Notes under the pieces: model-generated
What the model was told of the DNA's origin: nothing
Databases searched by the model: none
The model's input: the letters and a program-made list of their open reading frames with translations, nothing else
In this document: piece by piece, positions 7,426-14,298 of the stretch
Position numbering within the stretch: position 1 is the stretch's first letter
Layout: each line of letters opens with the position of its first letter
Position numbers and translations under genes: made by a program
Source: an uncultured Oscillospiraceae bacterium
GTDB lineage: Bacteria; Bacillota; Clostridia; Oscillospirales; Oscillospiraceae
Direction of reading: 5' to 3'
DNA: 15,686 nucleotides
NCBI GenBank assembly: GCA_900756715.1
Contig: CAAELC010000038.1
Location: 1-15,686, forward strand

Positions 7426-8214
7426 TCAGATATATCGCTTGACCGTCACACCGGTGCGGCCCTTTTTACTCAGTCCGCCCACCTCGTCCACGGTACATTT
7501 TCCAATTCCGCGCACGGTGAGCACATCCCCCTGCTGCACCACACGGTCCGGCTTGTCACAGGGCTGCCAGTTTACCTCCGCCCGGCCGGCGCGGACCAGC
7601 TCCGCTGCGCGGCTGCGGCTGAGGGAAAAGCCGACGGCCAGCACACTGTCCAGCCGCAGAGAGGCCACCGTGTCCCGCCGGAGCACCGTCTGCTGCTGCG
7701 GAACGGACAGGTCTGACAGGGAAATCTCCTCTACCTTCAAAGCTACGCGGCCTGCCGCCGTCCACTCCGCCAGGAGGAAATCCCGAAGGCTGCTGCCGAC
7801 AATCACATCGGCGCTGCTGCCGGCAGGCAGAATGTCGCCCACCTTTTCCCGGGTAACGCCAAGGCCCATAAGGCTGCCGAGAAAGTCCCGGTGGGTCAGG
7901 CTGTCTCCCTGATAATAGCGGCAGCGCAGCGCGCACAGGGTCTCCTCGTCCGGGCCGGAGGCCCAATCCGGAAGAAAGTGCAGCTGCTTTCGCTGGGCCT
8001 GCTCATAGCCGCCCCAGAAGACGGCTTCCCCCTCCCCAACAGCCAGCAGGTGCAGCAGATTTTCGGCTGCGGCCTGCTCATGGGGGCTTAAAAATCCGGT
8101 ATGGACTGGGATATTCCGGGCACGGCACTGGTCATATTTGTCCCAGACCCGGCTCAGCAGCAGCCGCTCCTCCTCGGTGGCGGCCGCTTTATCCAGAATC
8201 GTCCGCTTATCCAT
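7426..8214 (-). CDS. ylmH: YlmH-family S4-domain RNA-binding protein
   Basis: A 262-aa protein, close to the family's usual length of about 257-260 aa. The N-terminal two-thirds is the YlmH-specific region with the conserved HRDFLGSLMGLGVTREKVGDI stretch (about 108-128) and GDIL..... A C-terminal S4 RNA-binding domain spans about 185-245 (LRLDSVLAVGFSLSRSRA, then AGRAEVNW and GDVLTVRGIGK). YlmH proteins bind ribosomal/RNA targets and in Bacillus are associated with the cell-division cluster and with rescue of stalled ribosomes. Here the gene is not next to sepF or divIVA but overlaps an ABC exporter gene by 8 nt. The ATG at 8214 is chosen for its GGAGG (8221-8225) with a 6-nt spacer; the frame continues further upstream, but that part is antisense-style composition inside the exporter gene. 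Confidence 0.9.
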   Translation of the reverse strand: MDKRTILDKAAATEEERLLLSRVWDKYDQCRARNIPVHTGFLSPHEQAAAENLLHLLAVGEGEAVFWGGYEQAQRKQLHFLPDWASGPDEETLCALRCRYYQGDSLTHRDFLGSLMGLGVTREKVGDILPAGSSADVIVGSSLRDFLLAEWTAAGRVALKVEEISLSDLSVPQQQTVLRRDTVASLRLDSVLAVGFSLSRSRAAELVRAGRAEVNWQPCDKPDRVVQQGDVLTVRGIGKCTVDEVGGLSKKGRTGVTVKRYI

Positions 8215-9964
8215 GCTGCACCTCCGTCTGCTGGGCAAGGCAAAGCTTTGCATACTCGCCGCCGGCGTCCAGAAGCTGTTGGTGGCTGCCCTGCTCCCGG
8301 ATGACGCCATCCTCGATGACCAGAATGCGCCCGGCAGAGCGGATGGTGGACAGCCGGTGGGCAATGATGAGGGTGGTGCGCCCCTGACTGAGCCGGTCAA
8401 AGGCGCCCTGAATCTTCGACTCGGTCACTGTATCCAGCGCAGAGGTGGCTTCATCCAGAATCAGCACCGACGGATTTTTCAGGAAAATGCGGGCAATGGC
8501 CACGCGCTGCTTCTGCCCGCCGGACAGCAGCGTGCCCCGCTCGCCCACATAGGTATCAAACCCCTGCGGCATACGGCAGATGTCCTCGTAAATTTCCGCC
8601 TGCCGGGCGGCCTGCTCCACCTGCTCATCGGTGGCATCGGGACGGCCGTAGCGGATATTTTCCCGGATGGTATCGGCAAAGAGGAACACATCCTGCTGCA
8701 CCACGCCGATGGCACGGCGCAGGCTGTGCTGGCGGATACGCCGCACATCCACGCCGTCTAACAGGACGGCCCCCTCCGTTACATCATAAAACCGGGGAAT
8801 CAGCTGGCAGAGCGTGCTTTTTCCGCCGCCGGAGGGACCGACAATGGCAACCGTTTCCCCGGGCTGCACCGTCAGGTCAACATCGTGGAGCACCTCGCCC
8901 CCCTGATCATAAGCAAAAGAGACATGAGAAAGCTCTACCTTGCCCTGTACCGCGGAAAGCTCCACCGCGTCGGGCGCGTCCTGAATGGCCGGTTCAGTGG
9001 CCATAAGCTCAATGAACCGGTGCAGGCCCGCAAAGCCGTTGGAAAACAGCTCGGCAAAGTTGGAAAGCTTGCGGATGGGGCTGATGAAGGTGGTGACATA
9101 GAGGCTGAAGGTAATCAGGTCCACATAGTTCATGCGGTCATCCATAATCAGCCAGCCGCCCACGGCGATCACCGCCACGGACAGAATACACATGAAAAAT
9201 TCCAGCGTGGCATTGAAGATACCCATCTGTTTGTGAAAGCCGCGTTTGGCGGTTTTGAACACATCATTGGCCTGATTGAAGCGCTCCTGCTGCCGGCTTT
9301 CATTGCCGAAGGCCTTGGTGGTGCGGACGCCGGACAGGCCCGACTCGATTTCGGCGTTGATGGCGCCGGTTTTCTGCTTGGCCGCCCGGGAGGCCCGGCT
9401 CATGGCCCGGCGGCGGCGCAGCACCACCAGCAAAAACACGGGGATAATCAGCGCCACCACCAGCGCAAGACGCCATTGGATGGAAAACATCACTGCCAGT
9501 GCGCCGATGATGGTGACAGCGGAGATGAACAGATCCTCCGGCCCGTGGTGGGCCAGCTCCGTCAGCTCGAACAGGTCGGTGGTCAGGCGGCTCATCAGCT
9601 GCCCGGTGCGGTTGCGGTCATAAAAATCAAAGCCCAGCTCCTGCATGTGGCGAAACAGGTCGCGCCGTATATCGGCCTCTACCCGGATGCCAAAGGTATG
9701 CCCCCAGTAGCACACCACAAAATATAGCACAGAACGCAGCACAAAGGCCGCCACCACCACCGCCATGACAACGAAAAACAGACGGTACTGCTTGTCCGGC
9801 AGCCAGTGATACATGGCCTGCCGGGAAATCAGCGGAAACGCCAGATCCACCACCGCAATGAAAAAGGCGCACAGAATATCCAGCGCGAACAGACGCCGGT
9901 GGGGCGCAAAATAGGAGAGGAATATGCTCAGAGGTGATCTCGTCTGGAAATCCTTGGTGGTCAT
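8207..9964 (-). CDS. ABC exporter half-transporter (permease fused to ATPase, MdlB/BmrA/MsbA type)
   Basis: A 585-aa protein with an N-terminal six-helix exporter membrane domain (about 10-305) and a C-terminal ATPase. The ATPase has Walker A GPSGGGKST (376-384), Q-loop VVQQDVFLF, signature LSGGQ (480-484), Walker B ILDEATSALD (502-511, catalytic E505) and the H-loop IIAHRLST (H536). It must dimerise to export a substrate that the sequence does not reveal; drugs, lipids or peptides are all possible in this family. Start choice is uncertain. ATG at 9964 has an AAGGGG site 13 nt upstream, while TTG at 9973 is better spaced (4 nt) and adds MHT. A GTG at 9994 would leave almost no leader after the predicted transcription start. 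It heads the operon with ylmH, DUF896 and the XpaC-like gene. Confidence 0.93.
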   Translation of the reverse strand: MTTKDFQTRSPLSIFLSYFAPHRRLFALDILCAFFIAVVDLAFPLISRQAMYHWLPDKQYRLFFVVMAVVVAAFVLRSVLYFVVCYWGHTFGIRVEADIRRDLFRHMQELGFDFYDRNRTGQLMSRLTTDLFELTELAHHGPEDLFISAVTIIGALAVMFSIQWRLALVVALIIPVFLLVVLRRRRAMSRASRAAKQKTGAINAEIESGLSGVRTTKAFGNESRQQERFNQANDVFKTAKRGFHKQMGIFNATLEFFMCILSVAVIAVGGWLIMDDRMNYVDLITFSLYVTTFISPIRKLSNFAELFSNGFAGLHRFIELMATEPAIQDAPDAVELSAVQGKVELSHVSFAYDQGGEVLHDVDLTVQPGETVAIVGPSGGGKSTLCQLIPRFYDVTEGAVLLDGVDVRRIRQHSLRRAIGVVQQDVFLFADTIRENIRYGRPDATDEQVEQAARQAEIYEDICRMPQGFDTYVGERGTLLSGGQKQRVAIARIFLKNPSVLILDEATSALDTVTESKIQGAFDRLSQGRTTLIIAHRLSTIRSAGRILVIEDGVIREQGSHQQLLDAGGEYAKLCLAQQTEVQHG

Positions 9965-10010
9965 AGTATGCAAAATACCCCTTCCGATCAACACAAATTC
10001 TTAATTCGGT

Positions 10011-10039
10011 AGTATAGCACAGATTCAATAAAAGTGCAA
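10011..10039 (-). promoter_or_regulatory. Promoter of the ABC exporter operon
   Basis: TTGCAC (-35, 10034-10039) and TATACT (-10, 10011-10016) with a 17-bp spacer on the minus strand. The predicted start is near 10004, about 40 nt before the ATG at 9964 and only 10 nt before the GTG at 9994, which argues against the GTG as start. Confidence 0.8.
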
Positions 10040-10068
10040 TGACCGCCGGGGCAGGAAGATGCAAAAAA

Positions 10069-10134
10069 GCCGGAAAAACCCGGATTTTGGACGCATGGGA
10101 GCGGCCCTTCTCACCTGCGGAGAGACGGGGCCGC
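10069..10134. other. Small inverted repeats between two minus-strand operons
   Basis: GCGGCCC (10101-10107) and GGGCCGC (10128-10134) form a 7-bp stem around a 20-nt spacer that contains a possible inner CTC/GAG pairing. Next to it, on the minus strand, CCGG-GTTTTT-CCGG is followed by CTTTTTT (about 10064-10083), which resembles a weak backup terminator. No small gene is seen in this gap. Confidence 0.35.
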
Positions 10135-10141
10135 GGAGTCC

Positions 10142-10177
10142 GGGAAAAAGGAAAAGCTGCGCCCGGATGGGCGCAGC
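10142..10177 (-). terminator. Rho-independent terminator of the BIG2 gene
   Basis: On the minus strand GCTGCGCCC and GGGCGCAGC form a perfect 9-bp GC-rich stem with a 4-nt loop (ATCC), followed by TTTTCCTTTTT. It lies 15 nt after the stop codon at 10193-10195 and separates this gene from the ABC exporter operon. Confidence 0.92.
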
Positions 10178-10192
10178 CTTGGCAGCTTCTCT

Positions 10193-10990
10193 TTATCCGA
10201 CACGGAACAGGCAGCTGAGCGTCTGGCCGTCTACCGTGGCGGTCAGCGTCACCCGCCCGGCGGCCACACCGGTCACCGTTCCGTCGGAAGAAACGGTGGC
10301 AACGGATGCATCGGAAACGGACCAGCTGACGGCAGAATCCGTGCCGAGCACTTCCATGGGGGCCGATTCTCCCACGCTGATGGAAATATCATCGGCCGAA
10401 CCGTAAATGGATTGCAGGGTCAGGTTCGCGGGGGCGGCGGGTTGGGACAGCTCCGGCTGGGTGGTCTGGGAATTGTCCCCGGTCTGGGCGGCATCGGTGA
10501 CGGTGACGCGGCAGGTGGCCTTCTGCTCGCCGGAGGAGGCTACCACCACCGTGCTTCCTGCGGCCACAGCCTGCACGCTGCCATCCTCTGACACCGTGGC
10601 CACGGCCTCATTGCCGCTGGTAAAGGTGATTTTTTCGCCGCCTGTGGCTGTGAGTCTGGCGCTTTGCCCGGTGGTCATGGCAAGCTCCGCTTTATCCAGC
10701 GTCAGGCTGACCGGAACCGAAGGCGTGCCGGGATTCTCGTCTGTTCCCCCGATGAGGGCGGCAATCTGGTCGCCAAACAGAGTGTAGCCCAGCAGGCCCA
10801 CCACCAGCACCAAACAAACCACCAGCACAGGGCCAAGGGCGCTGGGGCTTTTTTTGCCGCCGCCTACCCGGCGGCCGCCGCCTTTGGTACGCCGGTCGCT
10901 GTGGAGCTCCTCATCCTCGGCGCAGAAGGGGCAGGACTTATATGTATCGGAGAACATTTCTCCGCATTTGGGACATTTCAGCAGTTTCAT
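10193..10990 (-). CDS. Zinc-ribbon, single-TM protein with two BIG2 (bacterial Ig-like) domains
   Basis: A 265-aa protein. Residues 5-23 hold a CPKC...CPFC zinc ribbon (Cys 6, 9, 20, 23). A basic, Gly-rich linker (about 33-48) is followed by one membrane helix at about 52-72. The predicted outer part has two Ig-like group 2 domains at about 93-165 and 188-264, each with the typical S.N/D.AVATVS.DG.V.AVAAG pattern, joined by a Gln/Thr/Pro-rich linker. Basic residues before the helix place the zinc ribbon in the cytoplasm and the BIG2 domains outside. BIG2 domains commonly serve in cell-surface binding or as spacers, and no enzyme domain is present. ATG at 10990 has AAGGAGGT with a 7-nt spacer; the longer open frame upstream crosses the promoter. 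It is a single-gene unit, and its function is unknown. Confidence 0.85.
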   Translation of the reverse strand: MKLLKCPKCGEMFSDTYKSCPFCAEDEELHSDRRTKGGGRRVGGGKKSPSALGPVLVVCLVLVVGLLGYTLFGDQIAALIGGTDENPGTPSVPVSLTLDKAELAMTTGQSARLTATGGEKITFTSGNEAVATVSEDGSVQAVAAGSTVVVASSGEQKATCRVTVTDAAQTGDNSQTTQPELSQPAAPANLTLQSIYGSADDISISVGESAPMEVLGTDSAVSWSVSDASVATVSSDGTVTGVAAGRVTLTATVDGQTLSCLFRVG

Positions 10991-11013
10991 TTGGAAGACC
11001 TCCTTATACAAAA

Positions 11014-11027
11014 TGCCGTTTCCGGCA
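11014..11027 (-). other. Short GNRA-type hairpin in the BIG2 gene leader
   Basis: On the minus strand TGCCG-GAAA-CGGCA forms a 5-bp stem with a GAAA tetraloop, followed by TTTTG, inside the roughly 55-nt leader and just before the AAGGAGGT site. It may be mRNA structure or chance; the stem is short. Confidence 0.3.
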
Positions 11028-11050
11028 GAAGACGATAAATTGACATAATT

Positions 11051-11079
11051 ATGATACTCAATTTTCACTTTTGCGTCAA
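11051..11079 (-). promoter_or_regulatory. Promoter of the zinc-ribbon/BIG2 gene
   Basis: TTGACG (-35, 11074-11079) and TATCAT (-10, 11051-11056) with a 17-bp spacer on the minus strand. The predicted start is near 11044. It diverges from the udk promoter, with 52 bp between the two -35 boxes. Confidence 0.8.
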
Positions 11080-11131
11080 CCGTAATTCCCGGAAATTCAT
11101 CTTTTTTTAACATGTTCTTCCCTCTGCTCCC

Positions 11132-11160
11132 TTGCTTTTGGGGCAGGTATTTCCTATAAT
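11132..11160 (+). promoter_or_regulatory. Promoter of udk
   Basis: TTGCTT (-35, 11132-11137) and a consensus TATAAT (-10, 11155-11160) separated by 17 bp. The predicted start is near 11167, leaving a short leader before the ATG at 11194. Confidence 0.82.
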
Positions 11161-11193
11161 GGATGAAAAAGGAGTTTGGGGAGGTTTATTGCC

Positions 11194-11817
11194 ATGAACA
11201 CCATGATTATCGGTATTGCCGGAGGCACCGGCAGCGGAAAAACCACACTGACCGAGCATCTGGCCGCCCGCTTCGGCCCCAACATCAGCGTGGTGCATCA
11301 CGACAACTACTACAAACGTCAGAATCAGCCCTTTGAGGAGCGGTGCAAACAGAATTATGACCACCCGGACGCCTTCGACACCGACCTGATGGTGCAGCAG
11401 CTGCGGCAGCTGAAGGCGGGACAAGCCATCCGGTGCCCGGTATATTCCTATGCAGATCACAACCGCACGGACGAAACGGTGCTTATCCGGCCCGCGCCGG
11501 TTATCATCGTGGAGGGCATTCTCATTTTTCACAACGAGCGGCTACGGGACCTGATGGACATTAAAATCTTTGTGGAAACGGACGCGGATGTGCGCATCCT
11601 GCGGCGGGCACTGCAGGATGTGGAGGAGCGGGGCCGCTCCATGCAGTCGGTGGTGCAGCAGTATCTGGCCACGGTCAAGCCCATGCACGAGCAGTTTGTG
11701 GAGCCGACCCGGAAATTTGCGGACATTGTGGTGCTGGAGGGCGGGCACAATCTGGTGGCGCTGGATCTGATTATGCAGCGCATTGCCGGACACATCGTCG
11801 AAAATGCAGGCCGATGA
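11194..11817 (+). CDS. udk: Uridine kinase
   Basis: Phosphorylates uridine and cytidine to UMP and CMP in pyrimidine salvage, in the cytoplasm. The protein is 207 aa, as expected for bacterial Udk. It has P-loop GGTGSGKT (10-17), DNYY (37-40), NYDHPDAFD (54-62), CPVYSYADHNRT (81-92), VEGIL (107-111), FVETDADVRILRR (126-138), the RGR lid segment (146-148) and PMHEQFVEPT (163-172). ATG at 11194 has GGAGG at 11180-11184 with a 9-nt spacer; an in-frame TTG at 11176 overlaps that region and is unlikely. The stop overlaps the next gene's ATG (ATGA at 11814-11817). Confidence 0.94.
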   Translation: MNTMIIGIAGGTGSGKTTLTEHLAARFGPNISVVHHDNYYKRQNQPFEERCKQNYDHPDAFDTDLMVQQLRQLKAGQAIRCPVYSYADHNRTDETVLIRPAPVIIVEGILIFHNERLRDLMDIKIFVETDADVRILRRALQDVEERGRSMQSVVQQYLATVKPMHEQFVEPTRKFADIVVLEGGHNLVALDLIMQRIAGHIVENAGR

Positions 11818-12572
11818 GCAGGACAATCCGGTTGATTCTTGCGGCCCTGTGCGCCGCGCTGGCCGTGTTTTTCCTGCTGCCGCTGGCAGCGGGACTGCAC
11901 CACATCGGCATGTTCTACCCGGCGGCGCTGCTGCTTTTATACGGCTGGATGCTGCTGCGGCCCCAGAAGGTGAAAAAGCTTCTGAACGGGCGCTCCCGTG
12001 GGGTGTTCCGGACAGCCGCCGCCCTGCTGGCGGCGGGCACGGCTGTGATTCTGGCCGTGCTCTGCGCCATGGGGGTGCAAAGCGCCCGCCGCCCCACGGA
12101 CAGCACGCCGCGAACGGTGGTTGTGCTGGGCTGTGAGGTGCGCGGCACCCGGCCCGGGCGGATGCTTTCCGACCGCATTGACAGCGCCTACCGGTATCTT
12201 TCCCGGCACCCGGAGGCCGTATGCGTGGCATCCGGCGGCATGGCGGACGATGAAATCATCACCGAAGCCTCCTGCATCCGGGCAGAGCTGATTGCCCGGG
12301 GCATTGCGCCGGAGCGAATCTATGTGGAGGATCAGTCGGAATCCACGGCGGAGAACCTCGCCTTTTCTGCCCGGGTAATCCGGGAAAACGGGCTGCCCAC
12401 CGACATTGCTGTGGCATCAGACAATTTCCATCAGCTGCGCGCAGCTATCTACGCGCGGAAAAATGGACTGCAGGCCCAGTCGCTGGGCTGCCGCTCGTAC
12501 TGGTTTTTAAGCGCCGGATACTGGGCCAGAGAGGTCCCGGCCATTGCCGCCGCCCTGCTGCGGGGATACTGA
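11814..12572 (+). CDS. YdcF/SanA-like DUF218 membrane protein
   Basis: A 252-aa protein with N-terminal membrane helices at about 5-27, 32-48 and 66-89, then a DUF218 domain from about 100. Domain signatures are VVVLGCEVRGTRPGRMLSDRID (about 102-123), an SGG turn (140-142), DDEIITEA (145-152), EDQSESTAEN (172-181) and the ASDNFHQLRA segment (201-210). DUF218 proteins have a Rossmann-like fold. E. coli relatives include YdcF (binds S-adenosylmethionine) and SanA/ElyC, which affect envelope integrity, so a cell-envelope role is likely but unproven. The start overlaps the udk stop by 4 nt without a clear ribosome binding site, so translation is probably coupled. No terminator is evident after the stop. 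Confidence 0.87.
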   Translation: MSRTIRLILAALCAALAVFFLLPLAAGLHHIGMFYPAALLLLYGWMLLRPQKVKKLLNGRSRGVFRTAAALLAAGTAVILAVLCAMGVQSARRPTDSTPRTVVVLGCEVRGTRPGRMLSDRIDSAYRYLSRHPEAVCVASGGMADDEIITEASCIRAELIARGIAPERIYVEDQSESTAENLAFSARVIRENGLPTDIAVASDNFHQLRAAIYARKNGLQAQSLGCRSYWFLSAGYWAREVPAIAAALLRGY

Positions 12573-12600
12573 TCCAGTCACAGTGCCGGGCAGGGAGTTC

Positions 12601-12629
12601 TTGACAAGCGGCCCGCAGAAGAATAGAAT
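12601..12629 (+). promoter_or_regulatory. Near-consensus promoter of the YbjN-like gene
   Basis: A perfect TTGACA (-35, 12601-12606) and TAGAAT (-10, 12624-12629) with a 17-bp spacer. The predicted start is near 12636. It lies 28 bp after the DUF218 stop, making the downstream gene independently transcribed. Confidence 0.85.
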
Positions 12630-12643
12630 ACAAGCGAAAATCA

Positions 12644-12657
12644 CTGCCCCGGGGCAG
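12644..12657. promoter_or_regulatory. 14-bp perfect palindrome between promoter and ribosome binding site
   Basis: CTGCCCCGGGGCAG is a perfect dyad starting about 8 nt after the predicted transcription start and ending 8 nt before the AAGGAGG site of the YbjN-like gene. It has no loop, so it fits a repressor operator better than an RNA hairpin. No known regulator consensus is recognised. Confidence 0.35.
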
Positions 12658-12680
12658 AGGAAATCAAGGAGGAACCGTGT

Positions 12681-13106
12681 ATGCTCGCATCTACCAGGCA
12701 ATTTATCGACGCCATGGAGGCCAAAGGCATCAAGTATCAGGACAAAGGCTCGCTCAGCAGCGGCAAGGATGTTATCATCGTCTCCTACAGCGGCGACAAC
12801 ATGCCCTCCATTCAGGTTCAGTTTTTCTTTGATGAGGATTGCGAGAGTGTGGCGCTGCGGGTGTTTGACATACTGAAGGTACCCGCAGACAGGATGGGAA
12901 GCATGCTGTCCGTTCTAAATGCGCAGAATGGGCACTTCCGTTTCGCCCGCTTCGTACTGGATCCCAACGACAACACCGTGCAGGTGGAGATGGATATTCC
13001 CTTCCGCAAATACGATGTAGGGGACATCTGCCTTGAGATGCTGAGCCGGATGGTGAACATCTGTGACGATGTGTATCCGACGCTGATGAAGGGCCTGTGG
13101 GGATAA
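12681..13106 (+). CDS. YbjN-like domain protein
   Basis: A 141-aa soluble protein without a signal peptide or membrane helix. It has the alternating strands and helices of the YbjN fold, related to type III secretion chaperones: a first helix FIDAMEAKGIKY, strands DVIIVSYSGDN and SIQVQFFFDED, a middle helix around RMGSMLSVLNAQNG, then FRFARFVLDPNDNTVQVEMDIP and a final helix with CLEMLSRMVNICDDVYPTLM. YbjN proteins have been tied to stress and envelope phenotypes, but no activity is established. ATG at 12681 follows AAGGAGG at 12666-12672 with an 8-nt spacer. It stands alone between a strong promoter and a terminator, so it is probably well expressed. Confidence 0.75.
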   Translation: MLASTRQFIDAMEAKGIKYQDKGSLSSGKDVIIVSYSGDNMPSIQVQFFFDEDCESVALRVFDILKVPADRMGSMLSVLNAQNGHFRFARFVLDPNDNTVQVEMDIPFRKYDVGDICLEMLSRMVNICDDVYPTLMKGLWG

Positions 13107-13137
13107 GCGATATAAAGACGCTGCACCACAAAAGGCA

Positions 13138-13170
13138 AAGGAGGCGCACACCGATGGTGTGCGCCTCCTT
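13138..13170. terminator. Bidirectional terminator between the YbjN-like gene and the CHR transporter operon
   Basis: AAGGAGGCGCACACC (13138-13152) and GGTGTGCGCCTCCTT (13156-13170) form a perfect 15-bp stem with a 3-nt loop. The plus strand is followed by CCGCTTTTG and the minus strand by TTGCCTTTTG. It lies 31 nt after the YbjN stop and 15 nt after the stop of the convergent transporter gene, so it can end both transcripts. Confidence 0.88.
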
Positions 13171-13185
13171 CCGCTTTTGATCCGA

Positions 13186-13749
13186 TTAAAATGAAAATAC
13201 CACGCCCACCACAGCGGAGGCCAGAATGAACAGAATGGGGTGCAGGCCCTTGGTGGGCTTACACCACCGGGTCAGCACCAGCAGCACCGCCGCAAGGGCG
13301 ATTGCCTTCCAGTTCAGCATGTCAAGGCCGGTCATGCCGCTGTTGGTCAGGGCCACGGCCGCCACGCTCAGGCCTGCCGCCGCCACCATGGCCGCAGAGG
13401 CCGGACGCAGACCGTAAAACACGCTTTGCACCACCTTGCTGTCGCGGAAGCTGCGCAAAAAAGCTGCAATGATAAGAATCACGATGATAGACGGGGCCAC
13501 AAGACCCAGCGTGGCAATCACCGCACCAGGGACACCGCCCACCTGAAAGCCCACAAAGGTGGCCATATTTACGCCGATGGGGCCGGGGGTAGACTCGGAC
13601 ACAGCCAGCATATCGGCAATCTGGGAGGCAGAGAACCAATCCGGGTGCCGGGCAGACATATCATATAGGAAGGGCAGGGTAGCCATGCCGCCGCCGACGG
13701 CAAACAGGCCGGTTTTGAAATATTCGTAAAACAGCAGCAGATAGGTCAT
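13186..13749 (-). CDS. Chromate-type (CHR family) transporter, second half-size subunit
   Basis: A 187-aa membrane protein, a short-chain member of the CHR family in which full-length ChrA is split into two genes. It has the N-terminal GLFAVGGGMATLPFL motif (about 14-28), then SESTPGPIGVNMATF (about 50-64) and several hydrophobic helices to the C-terminus. Single-domain CHR proteins work as pairs. Characterised relatives export chromate, but many gut members have no known substrate. The ATG at 13749 overlaps the partner gene's stop (ATGA, 13746-13749); the open frame continues upstream only as an out-of-frame reading of the partner. It ends at the bidirectional terminator. Confidence 0.88.
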   Translation of the reverse strand: MTYLLLFYEYFKTGLFAVGGGMATLPFLYDMSARHPDWFSASQIADMLAVSESTPGPIGVNMATFVGFQVGGVPGAVIATLGLVAPSIIVILIIAAFLRSFRDSKVVQSVFYGLRPASAAMVAAAGLSVAAVALTNSGMTGLDMLNWKAIALAAVLLVLTRWCKPTKGLHPILFILASAVVGVVFSF

Positions 13750-14294
13750 TTCTTCTCCCTCCCCCGTACATTTTGCAGCACCACACCGGCAATGCCTGCC
13801 GCCAGCACATAGACGATGGGCGACAGATTTGTCAGCAGGGACAGCACCAGAATCACGCCGAAGATGCCCCAGCACCATGCATCCTTCATGGCGCCCTTTA
13901 CCAGCTTCAGCACCGCATTGAAGATCAGCACGCACACGCACACCCGGATGCCCGCAAAGGCATGCTGCACCCAGAGCAGATGGGCGTAAGCCGTGATGAC
14001 CTTAGCCAGCGCAGAAATAATCACCAGCGACGGAAACACCAGCCCCAGCGTGGCCACGATGCCGCCCAGCACGCCGCCCCGCTTCTGGCCGGTGAAGGTG
14101 GCCGTGTTCACGGCAATCACGCCCGGCGTACACTGGCCGATGGCAAAGTAATCCGTCAGCTCCTCGTCTGTAACCCAGCCCTTCTTTTCCACTGCCTCGC
14201 GCTGCAAAATGGGCAGCATGGCATAGCCGCCGCCGAAGGTCATAACGCCCACCTTGGCAAAGGTATAAAACAATTCCCACAATTCTTTCAGCAT
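13746..14294 (-). CDS. Chromate-type (CHR family) transporter, first half-size subunit
   Basis: A 182-aa membrane protein, the partner of the overlapping second CHR gene. It carries VGVMTFGGGYAMLPIL (about 16-31) and IGQCTPGVIAVNTATF (about 53-68), the two hallmark motifs of the CHR domain, then further membrane helices and a basic C-terminal tail (RGREKK). The ATG at 14294 is preferred because GGAG at 14302-14305 has a 7-nt spacer and it falls 4 nt after the birA stop. An in-frame ATG at 14315 would add MDIRSDS and overlap birA by 17 nt, with a weaker AAGGGG site. The close packing with birA suggests one transcript. Confidence 0.88.
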   Translation of the reverse strand: MLKELWELFYTFAKVGVMTFGGGYAMLPILQREAVEKKGWVTDEELTDYFAIGQCTPGVIAVNTATFTGQKRGGVLGGIVATLGLVFPSLVIISALAKVITAYAHLLWVQHAFAGIRVCVCVLIFNAVLKLVKGAMKDAWCWGIFGVILVLSLLTNLSPIVYVLAAGIAGVVLQNVRGREKK

Positions 14295-14298
14295 ACTA

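Noticed and set aside
8215..8400. N-terminal extension of the YlmH gene into the ABC exporter gene
   Set aside because: The extra 62 residues are Ser/Pro/Arg-rich out-of-frame translation of the exporter's end, while the ATG at 8214 has a well-placed GGAGG and gives the normal family length.
10991..11113. N-terminal extension of the zinc-ribbon/BIG2 protein
   Set aside because: It would run through the predicted -35 and -10 boxes and leader; the ATG at 10990 follows an AAGGAGGT site and begins directly with the zinc ribbon.
13750..13941. N-terminal extension of the second CHR gene
   Set aside because: It is an out-of-frame reading of the partner gene; the ATG at 13749 in the ATGA overlap gives the standard CHR N-terminus.
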